This document shows positions 19,464 through 29,677 of a stretch of DNA of 64,000 nucleotides, in pieces. The first letter of the stretch is position 1; each line of letters begins with the position of its first letter. Both the position numbers and the translations under genes were made by a program. A model generated the notes under the pieces. The model saw only the letters and a program-made list of their open reading frames with translations. It was not told where the DNA came from and did no database searches. This DNA comes from Roseomonas sp. KE2513 (GTDB lineage Bacteria; Pseudomonadota; Alphaproteobacteria; Acetobacterales; Acetobacteraceae): the NCBI RefSeq assembly GCF_016107305.1, contig NZ_RCVR01000009.1, positions 62,001-126,000 of the forward strand. The letters run 5' to 3'.

Positions 19464-20197
19464 TCGACATCAGGGACCTCGACGTCCGCTTCGCAGCCAA
19501 CCACGTCCTGCGCGGCGTCTCCTTCCGGGTTGCCCCCGGCGAGACCTTCGGCTTGGTGGGCGAGAGCGGAAGCGGCAAGTCCACCGTGCTGCGCGCCGTC
19601 GCCGGACTGGTCACGGAATGGACCGGCCGCATCGCCGTGGACGGCAAGCCGCTCGGCGGGAAGCGCGACCGCGCCTTCTACCGCCTCGTTCAGATGGTCT
19701 TCCAGGACCCCTACGGCTCCCTCCACCCGCGCCAGACCGTGGACCGCATCCTGTCGGAACCGCTGGCTGTGCACGGCTTCACCGACGCCGACGCCCGCAT
19801 CCCCCGCGCGCTGGAGGAGGTGGCCCTGCCCCGCGCCGCGCGCTTCCGCTACCCGCACCAGCTCTCGGGCGGGCAGCGCCAGCGCGTGGCCATCGCCCGC
19901 GCGCTGATCGCCGATCCCCGCGTGCTGCTGCTGGACGAACCGACCAGCGCCCTCGACGTCTCCGTCCAGGCGGAGGTGCTGAACCTGCTGGCCGACCTCC
20001 GCGCGGCGCGGGGCCTCACCTGCATCCTCGTCTCGCACAACCTTGCGGTCGTCGCGCATCTTTGCGGCCGGCTCGCGGTCATGCAGGGCGGCCGCATCGT
20101 GGAGGAGCTGGACGAGGCGTCGCTGCGCGCCGGCCGCGCCGCCCACCCGCACACGAGGGACCTCATCCGCCTCTCGCGGGACCTTGAGGAAGCCTAA
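19460..20197 (+). CDS. ABC peptide-type ATPase, DppF-like
   Basis: A 245-residue partner ATPase: Walker A GESGSGKSTVLRAVAG, the Q-loop VFQDPYGSLHPRQTV, the signature LSGGQRQR, Walker B VLLLDEPTSALDVSVQAE and the switch His in LVSHNLAVV. ATG 19460 overlaps the upstream stop by four bases. It is shorter than many DppF proteins because the C-terminal zinc/peptide extension is reduced. It completes the operon SBP-permease-permease-ATPase-ATPase. Its stop TAA overlaps the stop of the convergent acetyltransferase gene, so read-through antisense is possible. Confidence 0.94.
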   Translation: MIDIRDLDVRFAANHVLRGVSFRVAPGETFGLVGESGSGKSTVLRAVAGLVTEWTGRIAVDGKPLGGKRDRAFYRLVQMVFQDPYGSLHPRQTVDRILSEPLAVHGFTDADARIPRALEEVALPRAARFRYPHQLSGGQRQRVAIARALIADPRVLLLDEPTSALDVSVQAEVLNLLADLRAARGLTCILVSHNLAVVAHLCGRLAVMQGGRIVEELDEASLRAGRAAHPHTRDLIRLSRDLEEA

Positions 20198-20748
20198 GCG
20201 ACGCGCCGCACCACTCGCGCCGGGTTCCCCACCGCCAGCACGCCCGCCGGCAGGTCGCGGTTCACCACCGCGCCCGCCCCCACCACCGTGTCGTCGCCGA
20301 TCGTGACGCCCGGCAGCACGATGCAGCCGCCGCCGAGCCAGACATTGCGCCCGATGGTCACGGGATGCGCGCTCTCGATCCCTGCGGCGCGCGGCCCGGG
20401 CTCCAACGGATGGGTCGCGGTGTAGATCTGTACCGAGGGCGCAACCTGGCAGCTGTCCCCGAGCGTGATGGGCGCGCAATCGAGGAAAACGCAGTTGAAG
20501 TTGACGTAGCTGTCGGCCCCGAGGCGGATGTTGCTCCCGTAGTCGCAGCGAAATCCCGGCATCACCTGGGTCACGGGGCCGATGAAGCCTAGCAGCTCCT
20601 CCAGCACCGCGCGGCGAGCCGCTTCGTCCGCGGGCGGCAGGGAATCCATGCGCTGCACGAGCGCACGGGCGCGCTGTCGCTCCGCCAGCAGGAGGGGGTC
20701 CATGCCGTTATAGGGCAGGCCAGCCAGCATCTTCTCGCGCTCGGTCAT
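20194..20748 (-). CDS. Maltose O-acetyltransferase-like left-handed beta-helix acyltransferase
   Basis: The 184-residue product starts with the Mac domain MTEREKMLAGLPYNGMDPLLLAERQRAR. It continues into hexapeptide repeats (APITLGDSCQVAPSVQIYTATHPLEP, HPVTIGRNVWLGGGCIVLPGVTIGDDTVVGAGAVV). The His in TATHPL is the expected catalytic base for acetyl-CoA transfer to a sugar hydroxyl. Length and ends match maa/nodL/lacA. The ATG at 20748 sits at the start of the Mac domain. The natural sugar acceptor is unknown. It is convergent with and overlaps the DppF-like gene, and is divergent from urtA. Confidence 0.9.
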   Translation of the reverse strand: MTEREKMLAGLPYNGMDPLLLAERQRARALVQRMDSLPPADEAARRAVLEELLGFIGPVTQVMPGFRCDYGSNIRLGADSYVNFNCVFLDCAPITLGDSCQVAPSVQIYTATHPLEPGPRAAGIESAHPVTIGRNVWLGGGCIVLPGVTIGDDTVVGAGAVVNRDLPAGVLAVGNPARVVRRVA

Positions 20749-20922
20749 GCCGCAGTCTCCCCCGGCTAGCGCCCGCAGCCAAGGCCGCCCAAGCCCTCTC
20801 GTTCCCGCCCAACCGGTAGGCAACCATCGGACCGTTCAGCATTCCTGCCGCAGGATGGCGCATCCCTGCCTACGCAAGCGCCAGTTCGGCAGGTCGGCCA
20901 AGGTGGAAGGCTGTCCCGGAAT

Positions 20923-20938
20923 TGGCACGCTTCTCGCA
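20923..20938 (+). promoter_or_regulatory. Sigma-54 (-24/-12) promoter of urtABCDE
   Basis: TGGCACGCTTCTCGCA has a perfect -24 block and a GC doublet at the right distance, with one mismatch in the -12 block (TCGCA for TTGCA). The predicted start is near 20948, about 60 bases before ATG 21008. The glnK promoter in this window has the same TCGCA variant. The rest of the 20749-21007 gap holds an unassigned inverted repeat, TCCTG-CCG-CAGGA, near 20845-20857. Confidence 0.72.
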
Positions 20939-21007
20939 AGCCCGTGACCGTCCGGCCAGTCGCGGGGATATCCGCGGGCGCACCGGCCCATCTGGGACGA
21001 CAAGAAG

Positions 21008-22243
21008 ATGACGCTCTCCCTCACCCGCCGCGCCGCCCTGGCCGGCCTGGGTGGCGCGCTGGCGATGCCCGCGATCCGCCCCTCCTTCGCCCAAGGGGCA
21101 CCCATCAAGGTCGGCGTCCTCCACTCCCTCTCCGGCACCATGGCGATCAGCGAGACGGCGCTGCGCGACACGGTGCTGATGATGATCGAGTGGGCGAATG
21201 CCCAGGGTGGCGTGCTCGGCCGCAAGCTGGAGCCGGTGGTGGTGGACCCCGCCTCCAACTGGCCCCTGTTTGCAGAGAAGGCGCGCGAGCTTCTCGCCGT
21301 GTCGAAGGTGGACGTCACCTTCGGCTGCTGGACCTCCGTCTCCCGCAAGTCCGTCCTGCCGGTCTTCGAGGAGCTGAACGGCCTCCTCTTCTACCCCGTG
21401 CAGTACGAGGGCGAGGAGCAGTCGAAGAACGTCTTCTACACCGGCGCCGCACCGAACCAGCAGGCGATCCCGGCGGTGGAGTACCTGATGGGCAAGGACG
21501 GTGGCGAGGCCAAGCGCATCGTCCTACTCGGCACGGACTACGTCTACCCGCGCACCACCAACCGCATCCTGCGCGCCTTCCTGATCAGCAAGGGCATCCC
21601 CGAGAGCGACATCATGGAGGAGTACACGCCCTTCGGCCATTCCGACTGGCAGGGCATCGTCTCCCGCGTGAAGACCTTCGCAAACCAGGGCAAGCGCACC
21701 GCCATCGTCTCCACCATCAACGGCGACGCCAACGTTCCCTTCTACCGCGAGCTCGGCAACCAGGGCATCAAAGCCGAGGACATTCCCTGCGTCGCGTTCA
21801 GCGTCGGCGAGGAGGAGCTGGCGGGCATCGACACGAAGCCCCTCGTCGGCCACCTCGCGGCCTGGAACTACTTCATGTCCGTGCCCGGCAAGCCGAACGA
21901 CGACTTCAAGGCGATGTGGCGCGCCTACATCAAGAACGACAAGCGCGTGACGAACGACCCGATGGAGGCCACCTACACCGGCTTCCGCATGTGGATGCAG
22001 GCCGTGCAGAAGGCGGGCACCACCGCGGCCGATCCCGTGCGCCAGGCGATGTACGGCCAGAAGGTGATGGCCCCCTGCGGCTACGAGGAGGAGATGCGCC
22101 CCAACCATCACCTCACCAAGCCCGTGATGATCGGCGAGATCCAGGAGAACGGCCAGTTCAACATCGTCTACAAGACGCCGACCGCCATCGCGGCCGAGAA
22201 CTGGTCCCCCTTCATCCCCGAGAACGCCAGCCGTCGCGGCTGA
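21008..22243 (+). CDS. urtA: Urea ABC transporter substrate-binding protein UrtA
   Basis: A 411-residue periplasmic binding protein. The N-terminus MTLSLTRRAALAGLGGALAMPAIRPSFAQG is a twin-arginine-type signal. The mature start IKVGVLHSLSGTMAISETALRDTVLMMIEWANAQGG and the segments TFGCWTSVSRKSVLPVFEELNGLLFYPVQYEGEE and TYTGFRMWMQAVQKAGT are characteristic of UrtA rather than of amino-acid receptors. It is the first gene of urtABCDE. A strong hairpin after it probably sets higher expression of urtA than of the downstream genes. No urease genes are present in the window. Confidence 0.95.
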   Translation: MTLSLTRRAALAGLGGALAMPAIRPSFAQGAPIKVGVLHSLSGTMAISETALRDTVLMMIEWANAQGGVLGRKLEPVVVDPASNWPLFAEKARELLAVSKVDVTFGCWTSVSRKSVLPVFEELNGLLFYPVQYEGEEQSKNVFYTGAAPNQQAIPAVEYLMGKDGGEAKRIVLLGTDYVYPRTTNRILRAFLISKGIPESDIMEEYTPFGHSDWQGIVSRVKTFANQGKRTAIVSTINGDANVPFYRELGNQGIKAEDIPCVAFSVGEEELAGIDTKPLVGHLAAWNYFMSVPGKPNDDFKAMWRAYIKNDKRVTNDPMEATYTGFRMWMQAVQKAGTTAADPVRQAMYGQKVMAPCGYEEEMRPNHHLTKPVMIGEIQENGQFNIVYKTPTAIAAENWSPFIPENASRRG

Positions 22244-22256
22244 CGTGAAGGAGCGG

Positions 22257-22280
22257 GCGGCGGGGCCCCTTCCCCGCCGC
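22257..22280 (+). terminator. Intercistronic hairpin between urtA and urtB
   Basis: GCGGCGGGG (22257-22265) pairs perfectly with CCCCGCCGC (22272-22280) around a six-base loop, in the 49-base gap before ATG 22293. Such stems after binding-protein genes commonly attenuate read-through or shield the upstream message from 3' decay. There is no U-tract. Confidence 0.45.
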
Positions 22281-22292
22281 TCATCCCAGAAA

Positions 22293-23840
22293 ATGGCGCG
22301 CCTCCTCCTCCTCATCGTTCTTCTTCTCGCCCGCCCTGCCCTGGCGCAGGACGCCTATCTCGACGCGCTCCCCGGCCTCGCCGGCGGCTTCGGCGCCCAG
22401 GCGGAGGCGGTGGAGCGCCTCGGCGCGGGCGGTAACCCGCGCGCCCTGCCCGTGCTCCGCGCCCTCTCCGAAGGGCGGCTGATGAAGCGCGACAGCACCG
22501 TCATCCTCAACGGCACCGACGCCGCGACCGGCCAGCCGCTCGACGCCACCGGCGCCGAGACGGTCCGCATCAACAACCGCGTCCGTTCCGCCCTCCGCGG
22601 CGCGCTCGGCCGTCTGCAGCTCGTCTCCGCCAACCCGGACGAGCGCTTCGCCGCCGCCGAATCCGTTTTCCGCAGCCGCAGCGCCGAGAACATCCCGGGC
22701 CTTGAGGCCGCCATCGCGCGCGAGACGGTGCCGCGCGTGAAGGAGCGTCAGGAACTCGCCCTCGCCGCCTCCCGCCTCGTTGCGCCCGATGCCGCCGTGA
22801 AGCGGCAAGGCATCGCCACCCTCGGCGGCGCTTCCTCCGAGGACGCGCGCGCCCTGCTGCTGGAAGCCCGCAACGCCAACCCCGAGCTCGCCGCCGAGAT
22901 CGACGCCGCCATCGCCGCCATCGACACGCGCCTGACCTTCAAGCGCGCCGCCGAAACCCTCTTTCAGGGCCTCTCCCTCGGCTCCGTCCTGCTGCTCGCG
23001 GCGCTGGGCCTCGCCATCACCTTCGGCGTCATGGGCGTGATCAACATGGCCCATGGCGAGTTCGTCATGCTCGGCGCCTACACCACCTTCGTGGTGCAGG
23101 AAGCCTGCCGCGGCATCCCCTGGCTACTCCCTTGGTCCCTCCCCCTCTCCGTCCCCGCCGCCTTCCTCGTCGCCGGCCTCGCGGGCGCCGCGCTGGAGCG
23201 CGGGCTTATCCGCCACCTCTACGGCCGCCCGCTGGAAACCCTGCTGATGACCTTCGGCGTCGGCATGATTCTCCAGCAGGCCGTGCGCCTGGCCTTCGGC
23301 GCGCAGAACCGCGAGGTGATCTCACCGGCCTGGATGCAGGGCACGCTCCCCCTCCCCGGTGGCATCCTCATCACCCAGAACCGGCTCTGGGTGATCGTCT
23401 TCGCGATGCTCGTCCTCCTCCTCGCTATCGCGGCCATCCGCCTGACGCGCTTCGGGCTGGAGATGCGCGCCGTGGTGCAGAACCGCCGCATCGCCGCCAC
23501 CATGGGCATCCGCACCGGCCGGGTGGACGCGCTGACCTTCGCCTTCGGCTCGGGCATCGCCGGCATGGCCGGCGTGGCGCTGAGCCAGATCGACAACGTC
23601 TCCCCCAATCTCGGCACCGGCTACATCATCGACAGCTTCATGGTCGTCGTCTTCGGCGGCGTCGGCTCCCTCGTCGGCACGCTGGTCGGCTCCATGGGCC
23701 TCGGCGTGCTGAACAAGGTAATCGAGCCCTGGGCCGGTGCGGTGCTCGCCAAGGTCGCGGTGCTCGTCATCATCATGCTCTTCATCCAGCGCCGCCCGCG
23801 CGGCCTCTTCGCCCTCAAGGGACGGGCGGCCGACGCATGA
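22293..23840 (+). CDS. urtB: Urea ABC transporter permease UrtB
   Basis: A 515-residue LivH-type permease. A signal-like helix, MARLLLLIVLLLARPALAQD, is followed by an N-terminal region of about 200 residues with Ala-rich helical repeats (KERQELALAASRLVAPDAAVK), as is usual in proteobacterial UrtB. The membrane domain starts near LFQGLSLGSVLLLAALGLAITFGVMGVINMAHGEFVMLGAYTTF. ATG 22293 is preferred over GTG 22245 because it gives the signal sequence directly. The stop overlaps the urtC start as ATGA. It forms the pore with UrtC. Confidence 0.94.
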   Translation: MARLLLLIVLLLARPALAQDAYLDALPGLAGGFGAQAEAVERLGAGGNPRALPVLRALSEGRLMKRDSTVILNGTDAATGQPLDATGAETVRINNRVRSALRGALGRLQLVSANPDERFAAAESVFRSRSAENIPGLEAAIARETVPRVKERQELALAASRLVAPDAAVKRQGIATLGGASSEDARALLLEARNANPELAAEIDAAIAAIDTRLTFKRAAETLFQGLSLGSVLLLAALGLAITFGVMGVINMAHGEFVMLGAYTTFVVQEACRGIPWLLPWSLPLSVPAAFLVAGLAGAALERGLIRHLYGRPLETLLMTFGVGMILQQAVRLAFGAQNREVISPAWMQGTLPLPGGILITQNRLWVIVFAMLVLLLAIAAIRLTRFGLEMRAVVQNRRIAATMGIRTGRVDALTFAFGSGIAGMAGVALSQIDNVSPNLGTGYIIDSFMVVVFGGVGSLVGTLVGSMGLGVLNKVIEPWAGAVLAKVAVLVIIMLFIQRRPRGLFALKGRAADA

Positions 23841-24934
23841 GCGGGATCACCGCCACCCCCGCTGCGCGCGGCATCCCACCCCGCCTGCTCGTGCGGGGAG
23901 CCATCCTTGCGGGCATCGCCCTCCTGGCGGCGCTGCCGCTCCTCAACCTCCTCCCCGCTGGCAGCGCGCTCCGCGTCTCGGATTTCACCGTCGCCGTCAC
24001 CGGCAAGTGGATCTGCTACGCCGTGCTCGCCCTCGCGATCGACATCGCCTGGGGCTATGCGGGCATTCTCTCCCTCGGCCACGGCGCCTTCTTCGCGTTG
24101 GGCGGCTACGCCATGGGGATGCACCTCATGCGGCTCATTGGGCCGCGCGGCGTCTACGGGCACCCGGTGCTGCCGGATTTCATGGTCTTCCTTGGCTACC
24201 GCGAACTCCCCTGGTACTGGCTCGGCTTCGAGCACTTCCCCTACGCGCTCCTCATGGCCCTGCTCGTGCCGGGAGCGCTCGCCTTCATCGTCGGCTGGCT
24301 CTCCTTCCGCAGCCGCATCACTGGCGTCTACTTCTCCATCCTGACGCAGGCGATGACCTACGCCCTCATGCTCGCCTTCTTCCGCAATGACATGGGCTTC
24401 GGCGGCAACAACGGCTTCACCGACTTCAAGGAGCTGCTGGGCGTACCGCTTAATACCCAGGCCGCGCGCTCTGGCCTCTTCTACGCGGCGCTGCTTCTTC
24501 TCGCGGGCTGCCTGTTCCTCTGCCGCCACATCGTCTCCACCAAGCTCGGCCGCGTGCTCGTCGCGGTGCGGGACGCGGAGAGCCGGGTGCGCTTCCTCGG
24601 CTACTCCGTCACCTCCTTCAAGCTCGCGGTCTTCACCCTGTCGGGCATGATGGCAGGCTTGGCCGGCGCCCTCTACGTGCCGCTCGTCGGCATTATCAAC
24701 CCCGGCGAGTTCGCACCCGGCAACTCCATCGAGGCGGTGATCTGGGTCGCCGTCGGCGGCCGCGGCACGCTGATCGGCGCGGTGCTCGGCGCCTTTTCCG
24801 TCAATGCCGTGAAGACCTGGCTCACCTCCTTCGCGCCGGACCTCTGGCTTTTCGCTCTCGGCGGCCTGTTTGTCGCCGTCACCCTGCTGCTGCCCCAGGG
24901 GCTGGTCGGCCTGTTCCGGAGGCGCGCACGGTGA
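23837..24934 (+). CDS. urtC: Urea ABC transporter permease UrtC
   Basis: A 365-residue LivM-type permease. The family box DIAWGYAGILSLGHGAFFALGGYAMGMHLMR is near residue 70. UrtC features include GHPVLPDFMVFLGYRELPWYW and NDMGFGGNNGFTDFKELLG. The C-terminal coupling segment RDAESRVRFLGYSVTSFKLAVFTLSGMMAGLAGALY is intact. ATG 23837 overlaps the urtB stop by four bases, and the stop overlaps the urtD GTG start (GTGA). Confidence 0.95.
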   Translation: MSGITATPAARGIPPRLLVRGAILAGIALLAALPLLNLLPAGSALRVSDFTVAVTGKWICYAVLALAIDIAWGYAGILSLGHGAFFALGGYAMGMHLMRLIGPRGVYGHPVLPDFMVFLGYRELPWYWLGFEHFPYALLMALLVPGALAFIVGWLSFRSRITGVYFSILTQAMTYALMLAFFRNDMGFGGNNGFTDFKELLGVPLNTQAARSGLFYAALLLLAGCLFLCRHIVSTKLGRVLVAVRDAESRVRFLGYSVTSFKLAVFTLSGMMAGLAGALYVPLVGIINPGEFAPGNSIEAVIWVAVGGRGTLIGAVLGAFSVNAVKTWLTSFAPDLWLFALGGLFVAVTLLLPQGLVGLFRRRAR

Positions 24935-25671
24935 CGAAGCGGCAGGGCCTCTATCTCGACGGCGTCTCGGTCGTCTTCGACGGCTTCCGCGCGCTGAACA
25001 ACCTCTCCCTCATCGTCGATCCCGGTGAGCTGCGCGCCGTCATCGGCCCCAACGGCGCGGGCAAGACGACGATGATGGACGTCATCACCGGCAAGACCCG
25101 CCCCACCGCCGGCACAGTCCGGTTCGGCGACCACGATCTGACCCGGATGGACGAGGCCGCCATCGCCAATCTCGGCATCGGCCGCAAGTTCCAGAAGCCG
25201 ACGGTGTTCGACGCACTTACCGTTTTCGAGAACCTCGAGCTCGCGCTCAAGGCCCCGCGCGATCCCCTCTCCTGTCTCCGCTGGCGCCTCAACGCTGTTT
25301 CCCGCGCGCGGATCGGGGCGGTGCTGGAGGAGATCGGCCTCGCCGCCCGCGCGGCGGACCTCGCGGGCGTCCTGTCTCACGGCCAGCGGCAATGGCTGGA
25401 AATCGGCATGCTGCTGATGCAGGACCCCGAGTTGCTGCTGGTGGACGAGCCCGTGGCGGGCATGACCGACCAGGAAACCGAGCAGACTGCCGCCCTCCTC
25501 CGCCGCATTGCCGGCCACCGCAGCGTGGTGGTGGTAGAGCACGATCTCGAATTCGTCCGCGCCCTCGGCGAGAAGGTCACGGTCCTGCACGAGGGCACGA
25601 TGCTGTCGGAGGGCTCCATCGACGCCGTGCAGAACGACCCCCGCGTCATCGAAGTCTATCTGGGGCGCTGA
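24931..25671 (+). CDS. urtD: Urea ABC transporter ATPase UrtD
   Basis: A 246-residue LivG-type ATPase. Walker A is GPNGAGKTT, the signature is LSHGQRQWLEIGM, Walker B is LLLVDEPVAGMTDQE and the switch His is in VVVEHDLEFV. LSHGQRQWLEIGMLLMQ is the typical UrtD variant of the signature region. The start is GTG 24931, which overlaps the urtC stop. It pairs with UrtE. Confidence 0.95.
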   Translation: MTKRQGLYLDGVSVVFDGFRALNNLSLIVDPGELRAVIGPNGAGKTTMMDVITGKTRPTAGTVRFGDHDLTRMDEAAIANLGIGRKFQKPTVFDALTVFENLELALKAPRDPLSCLRWRLNAVSRARIGAVLEEIGLAARAADLAGVLSHGQRQWLEIGMLLMQDPELLLVDEPVAGMTDQETEQTAALLRRIAGHRSVVVVEHDLEFVRALGEKVTVLHEGTMLSEGSIDAVQNDPRVIEVYLGR

Positions 25672-25674
25672 GGG

Positions 25675-26367
25675 ATGCTCAGGGCCACCGGCATCCGCCT
25701 CTCCTACGGCGCCAGCCTTTGCCTCCGCGGCGTGGATCTCGCGGCCGATCCCGGGCGCATCACCTGCGTCCTCGGCCGCAACGGCGTCGGCAAGTCCTCG
25801 CTCATGCGCTCCGTCATGGGGGTGGAGCGCATCTCCGCCGGCCGCATCGAGTGGGAGGGCCGCGACATCGCGGGCCTCTCCCCCGCCGACCGCGCCCGCG
25901 CCGGCATCGGCTACGTCCCCCAGGGGCGGGAGATCTTCCCCTTCCTCACCGTGCAGGAAAACCTCGAAACCGCCCTCGCCGCCGCCCCGCGCGGAGCCAA
26001 GGTGTCGTCGGAGGTCTTCGACCTCTTCCCCATCCTCCGCCAGTTCCTTCGCCGCCGAGGCGGCGATCTCTCGGGCGGGCAGCAGCAGCAGTTGGCCATC
26101 GCCCGCGCCCTGACCGCCCGCCCCCGCCTGCTGATCCTCGACGAACCCACCGAGGGCATCCAGCCGAGCGTCATCAAGGATATCGCCCGCGTCATCCGCC
26201 ATCTGGCGAAGGACCGGAACATGGCCGTGGTACTGGTTGAGCAATACTACGAGTTCGCCCGCGACCTAGCCGACCGCATCACCGTCATGGTCCGCGGCGA
26301 AGTCGCGCTGGAGGGCGAGGTCGGCGCGCTCGAGGAGGAGTCGGTCCGCCGCCTGCTGACCGTCTGA
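25675..26367 (+). CDS. urtE: Urea ABC transporter ATPase UrtE
   Basis: A 230-residue LivF-type ATPase. Walker A is GRNGVGKSS, the Q-loop is in IGYVPQGREIFPFLTVQENLE, the signature is LSGGQQQQLAIAR and Walker B is LLILDEPTEGIQPSVIKD. TEGIQPSVIKDI and VLVEQYYEFARDLADR identify the UrtE branch. ATG 25675 follows the urtD stop after three bases. It ends the transporter gene set; an SDR gene follows after 112 bases with no evident terminator between. Confidence 0.95.
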   Translation: MLRATGIRLSYGASLCLRGVDLAADPGRITCVLGRNGVGKSSLMRSVMGVERISAGRIEWEGRDIAGLSPADRARAGIGYVPQGREIFPFLTVQENLETALAAAPRGAKVSSEVFDLFPILRQFLRRRGGDLSGGQQQQLAIARALTARPRLLILDEPTEGIQPSVIKDIARVIRHLAKDRNMAVVLVEQYYEFARDLADRITVMVRGEVALEGEVGALEEESVRRLLTV

Positions 26368-26479
26368 GGGGGATGGCGCGCCGGCGATCCACACGGCGCG
26401 CAGGGGCGAGGGCCCTCCGCCCACCACAAACCGGGGCCGCCCGCCCGCGTTCCCCGCCCGGCATCCGAAAGGGCGGTTC

Positions 26480-27187
26480 ATGGCAGAGGGAAAGCGGGTC
26501 GCGCTGGTTACCGGCGGCTCGAAGGGCATCGGGCGCGGCATCGCGCGGCGCCTGATGGCCGATGGCTGGCACGTCATCACCGCCGACACCGAGGCCGAGG
26601 GCCCCGCTGAGGCCGCCCGACACCTCCGCGCCGACATCTCCGACGAGGCTGCCGTCCGCGCCCTCATCGACGGCATCGCGGCCACCGAGGCGCGGCTGGA
26701 CGGCCTCGTCTGCAACGCCGGCATCATGGTGCGAAAGCCACTGCGCGACCTCTCGCTCGCGGACTGGTCCCGCGTCATTGGCACCAATCTCACCAGCACC
26801 TACCTGCTCGCCCGCGCCGCCGAACCCCTGCTGCGCGCCGCGAAGGGTGCCATCGTCACCATCGCCTCCACCCGCGCCCACCAGTCGGAACCGGATACGG
26901 AGAGCTACGCCGCCTCCAAGGGCGGCCTCCTCGCTCTCACCCACGCCCTGGCCATCAGTCTCGGCCCCGACGTGCGCGCCAACGTCATCTCCCCCGGCTG
27001 GATCAACGTGCGGGACGAGCGGCTGAGCGAGCGCGACAACGCCCAGCACCCCGCCGGCCGCGTCGGCCGCCCGGAAGACATCGCCGCCCTCGCGGCCTGG
27101 CTCCTCAGCCCCGAGAGCGGCTTCGTCACCGGGGCCGAATTCGTGTCGGACGGGGGGATGACGCGGAAGATGATCTACGAGGAGTGA
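26480..27187 (+). CDS. Short-chain dehydrogenase/reductase
   Basis: The 235-residue classical SDR has the cofactor loop TGGSKGIGRG, NAG in VCNAGIMV, catalytic Ser in IASTRAHQS, and YAASK with Tyr and Lys. The C-terminus GFVTGAEFVSDGGMTRKMIYEE resembles ketoreductases that oxidise or reduce sugars, acyl groups or alcohols. ATG 26480 starts immediately before the Rossmann strand. It lies downstream of urtE in the same direction and could be co-transcribed. The substrate is not evident. Repeat copy B follows its stop by 14 bases. Confidence 0.9.
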   Translation: MAEGKRVALVTGGSKGIGRGIARRLMADGWHVITADTEAEGPAEAARHLRADISDEAAVRALIDGIAATEARLDGLVCNAGIMVRKPLRDLSLADWSRVIGTNLTSTYLLARAAEPLLRAAKGAIVTIASTRAHQSEPDTESYAASKGGLLALTHALAISLGPDVRANVISPGWINVRDERLSERDNAQHPAGRVGRPEDIAALAAWLLSPESGFVTGAEFVSDGGMTRKMIYEE

Positions 27188-27201
27188 CGCAGGTGGCCCC
27201 C

Positions 27202-27432
27202 GGAGAGGGCTCCGCCCCCTCCGGACATCCGAAGGCAATACCTTGGCTCCCCATATCGCTGTCGCGGAGGCGGTGATCGGCGGCCGACGCTTCTTGTGCG
27301 GTGCCCTCCCTGCGTGTGTCGTCGCCTCGGGTCCATGGCCCGAGGCGCATCGGCCGCGAGGCATCCCCAACTGGAAGAAAAAGATAATGGTGAGGGGTCC
27401 GGGGAGAGGAAGAACTCCTTCTTTCTCTTCCC
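27202..27432 (-). repeat. Structured intergenic repeat, copy B
   Basis: The second element, in the same reversed orientation as copy A. It opens with the hairpin GGAGAGGGC/CCCCTCC (27202-27222, imperfect) and contains the central GCCTCGGG...CCCGAGGC stem around 27327-27350. It closes with the AG-rich inverted repeat GGGGAGAGGAAG...CTTTCTCTTCCC (27401-27432). It fills most of the gap between the SDR and the convergent enoyl-CoA hydratase gene. Confidence 0.85.
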
Positions 27433-27466
27433 AGGGTTCATCAGCGCCCCCGTTCAGAACAAGACC

Positions 27467-28270
27467 CTACCCGCTCTGAGTAGCCAACCAGGCCGGCGCC
27501 CGCCGCGCCTTGAAGGCCGCGATCCCCTCGTCTGCCTCCCCGCTCGTCGTGCAACGGGCAAAGGCCAGGGCCCCGGCTTCCGCGTAGCCGTCCGGCACGG
27601 CCCCGCCGAGGGCCGCCAGCATCGCCTTCGTCTCCGCCAGCGCGCCCGGGGCGCCTTGCAGAACGTCAGCGGCCGTCGCCTCCACCAGTGCCTCCAGAGC
27701 CGCGGCATCGGGCGCAACCTGGTGCACCAGCCCGATCCGCGCGGCCTCGGCGGCGTCCATCACGTGGCCTTGCAGCACCATGCGCGCCGCCTGGCTGCGC
27801 CCGGTGCGGCGAACGATCCAGGGCAGGATCTGCGCTGCCACCAGCCCGCGCCGCACCTCGGGCGCGGCGAAGCGCGCGTCGCCGCCCGCCAGGGCGATGT
27901 CGGCCGCGCAGACGAAGCCAAGGCCGCCCGCGAAGGCCGATCCCTGCACGGCGGCGATCACCACCTGCGGCAGGGCGGCCAGTGCCGCGAAGCGTGCCCC
28001 GATCGCCCGGTTGCGCTCGAGTTGCGCCGCCATGCGCTGCTCCTCCGGCAAGGGGGCGCCGACCTCGTCCAGGTCCAGCCCCGCGCAGAAATGCCCGCCC
28101 GCGCCGGAGAGCACGAGCACGCGCACCGAGCGGTCCTCGCGCAGTTCGGCCAGCAGCGCGTCGATTGCCGCGGAAAGCGCCCCGTTCAACGCGTTGCGCC
28201 GGGCGGGGCGGTTCAGCACGGCGCGCACCAGTCCCCCGCGCCGCGTCACCAGAAGCGGTTCGTCGCTCAT
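27467..28270 (-). CDS. Enoyl-CoA hydratase/isomerase family protein
   Basis: The 267-residue crotonase-fold protein shows NRPARRNALNGALSAAIDALL, the CoA-binding oxyanion loop GGHFCAGLDLDEVG, and the second oxyanion segment VQGSAFAGGLGFVCAADIALAG. The rest, FAAPEVRRGLVAAQILPWIVRRTGRSQAARMVLQG, follows the family closely. It probably hydrates or isomerises an acyl-CoA. The start is ATG 28270. It diverges from pobA across 157 bases, and the pair could belong to aromatic or acyl degradation, but neither other beta-oxidation genes nor a regulator is nearby. Confidence 0.88.
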   Translation of the reverse strand: MSDEPLLVTRRGGLVRAVLNRPARRNALNGALSAAIDALLAELREDRSVRVLVLSGAGGHFCAGLDLDEVGAPLPEEQRMAAQLERNRAIGARFAALAALPQVVIAAVQGSAFAGGLGFVCAADIALAGGDARFAAPEVRRGLVAAQILPWIVRRTGRSQAARMVLQGHVMDAAEAARIGLVHQVAPDAAALEALVEATAADVLQGAPGALAETKAMLAALGGAVPDGYAEAGALAFARCTTSGEADEGIAAFKARRAPAWLATQSG

Positions 28271-28409
28271 CGGACATCCTCCATCCCGCCACGGTCATGC
28301 CGGGCCCAGGGCAGCGGGGCAAGACGGCCGAGCATCGCGGCCCCCTGGGCTTCCCACCCCCGCCCGGTCCCGTGCTACGGATCGCAGCGGCATGCGCCAC
28401 GAACGATAA

Positions 28410-29615
<1,206 letters not shown>

Positions 29616-29677
29616 ACGGTTCTACCGGCAGCGGGCTGAACCGCTGTTTCTGGTCCGGGCCGACGGCGCTGGTGACT

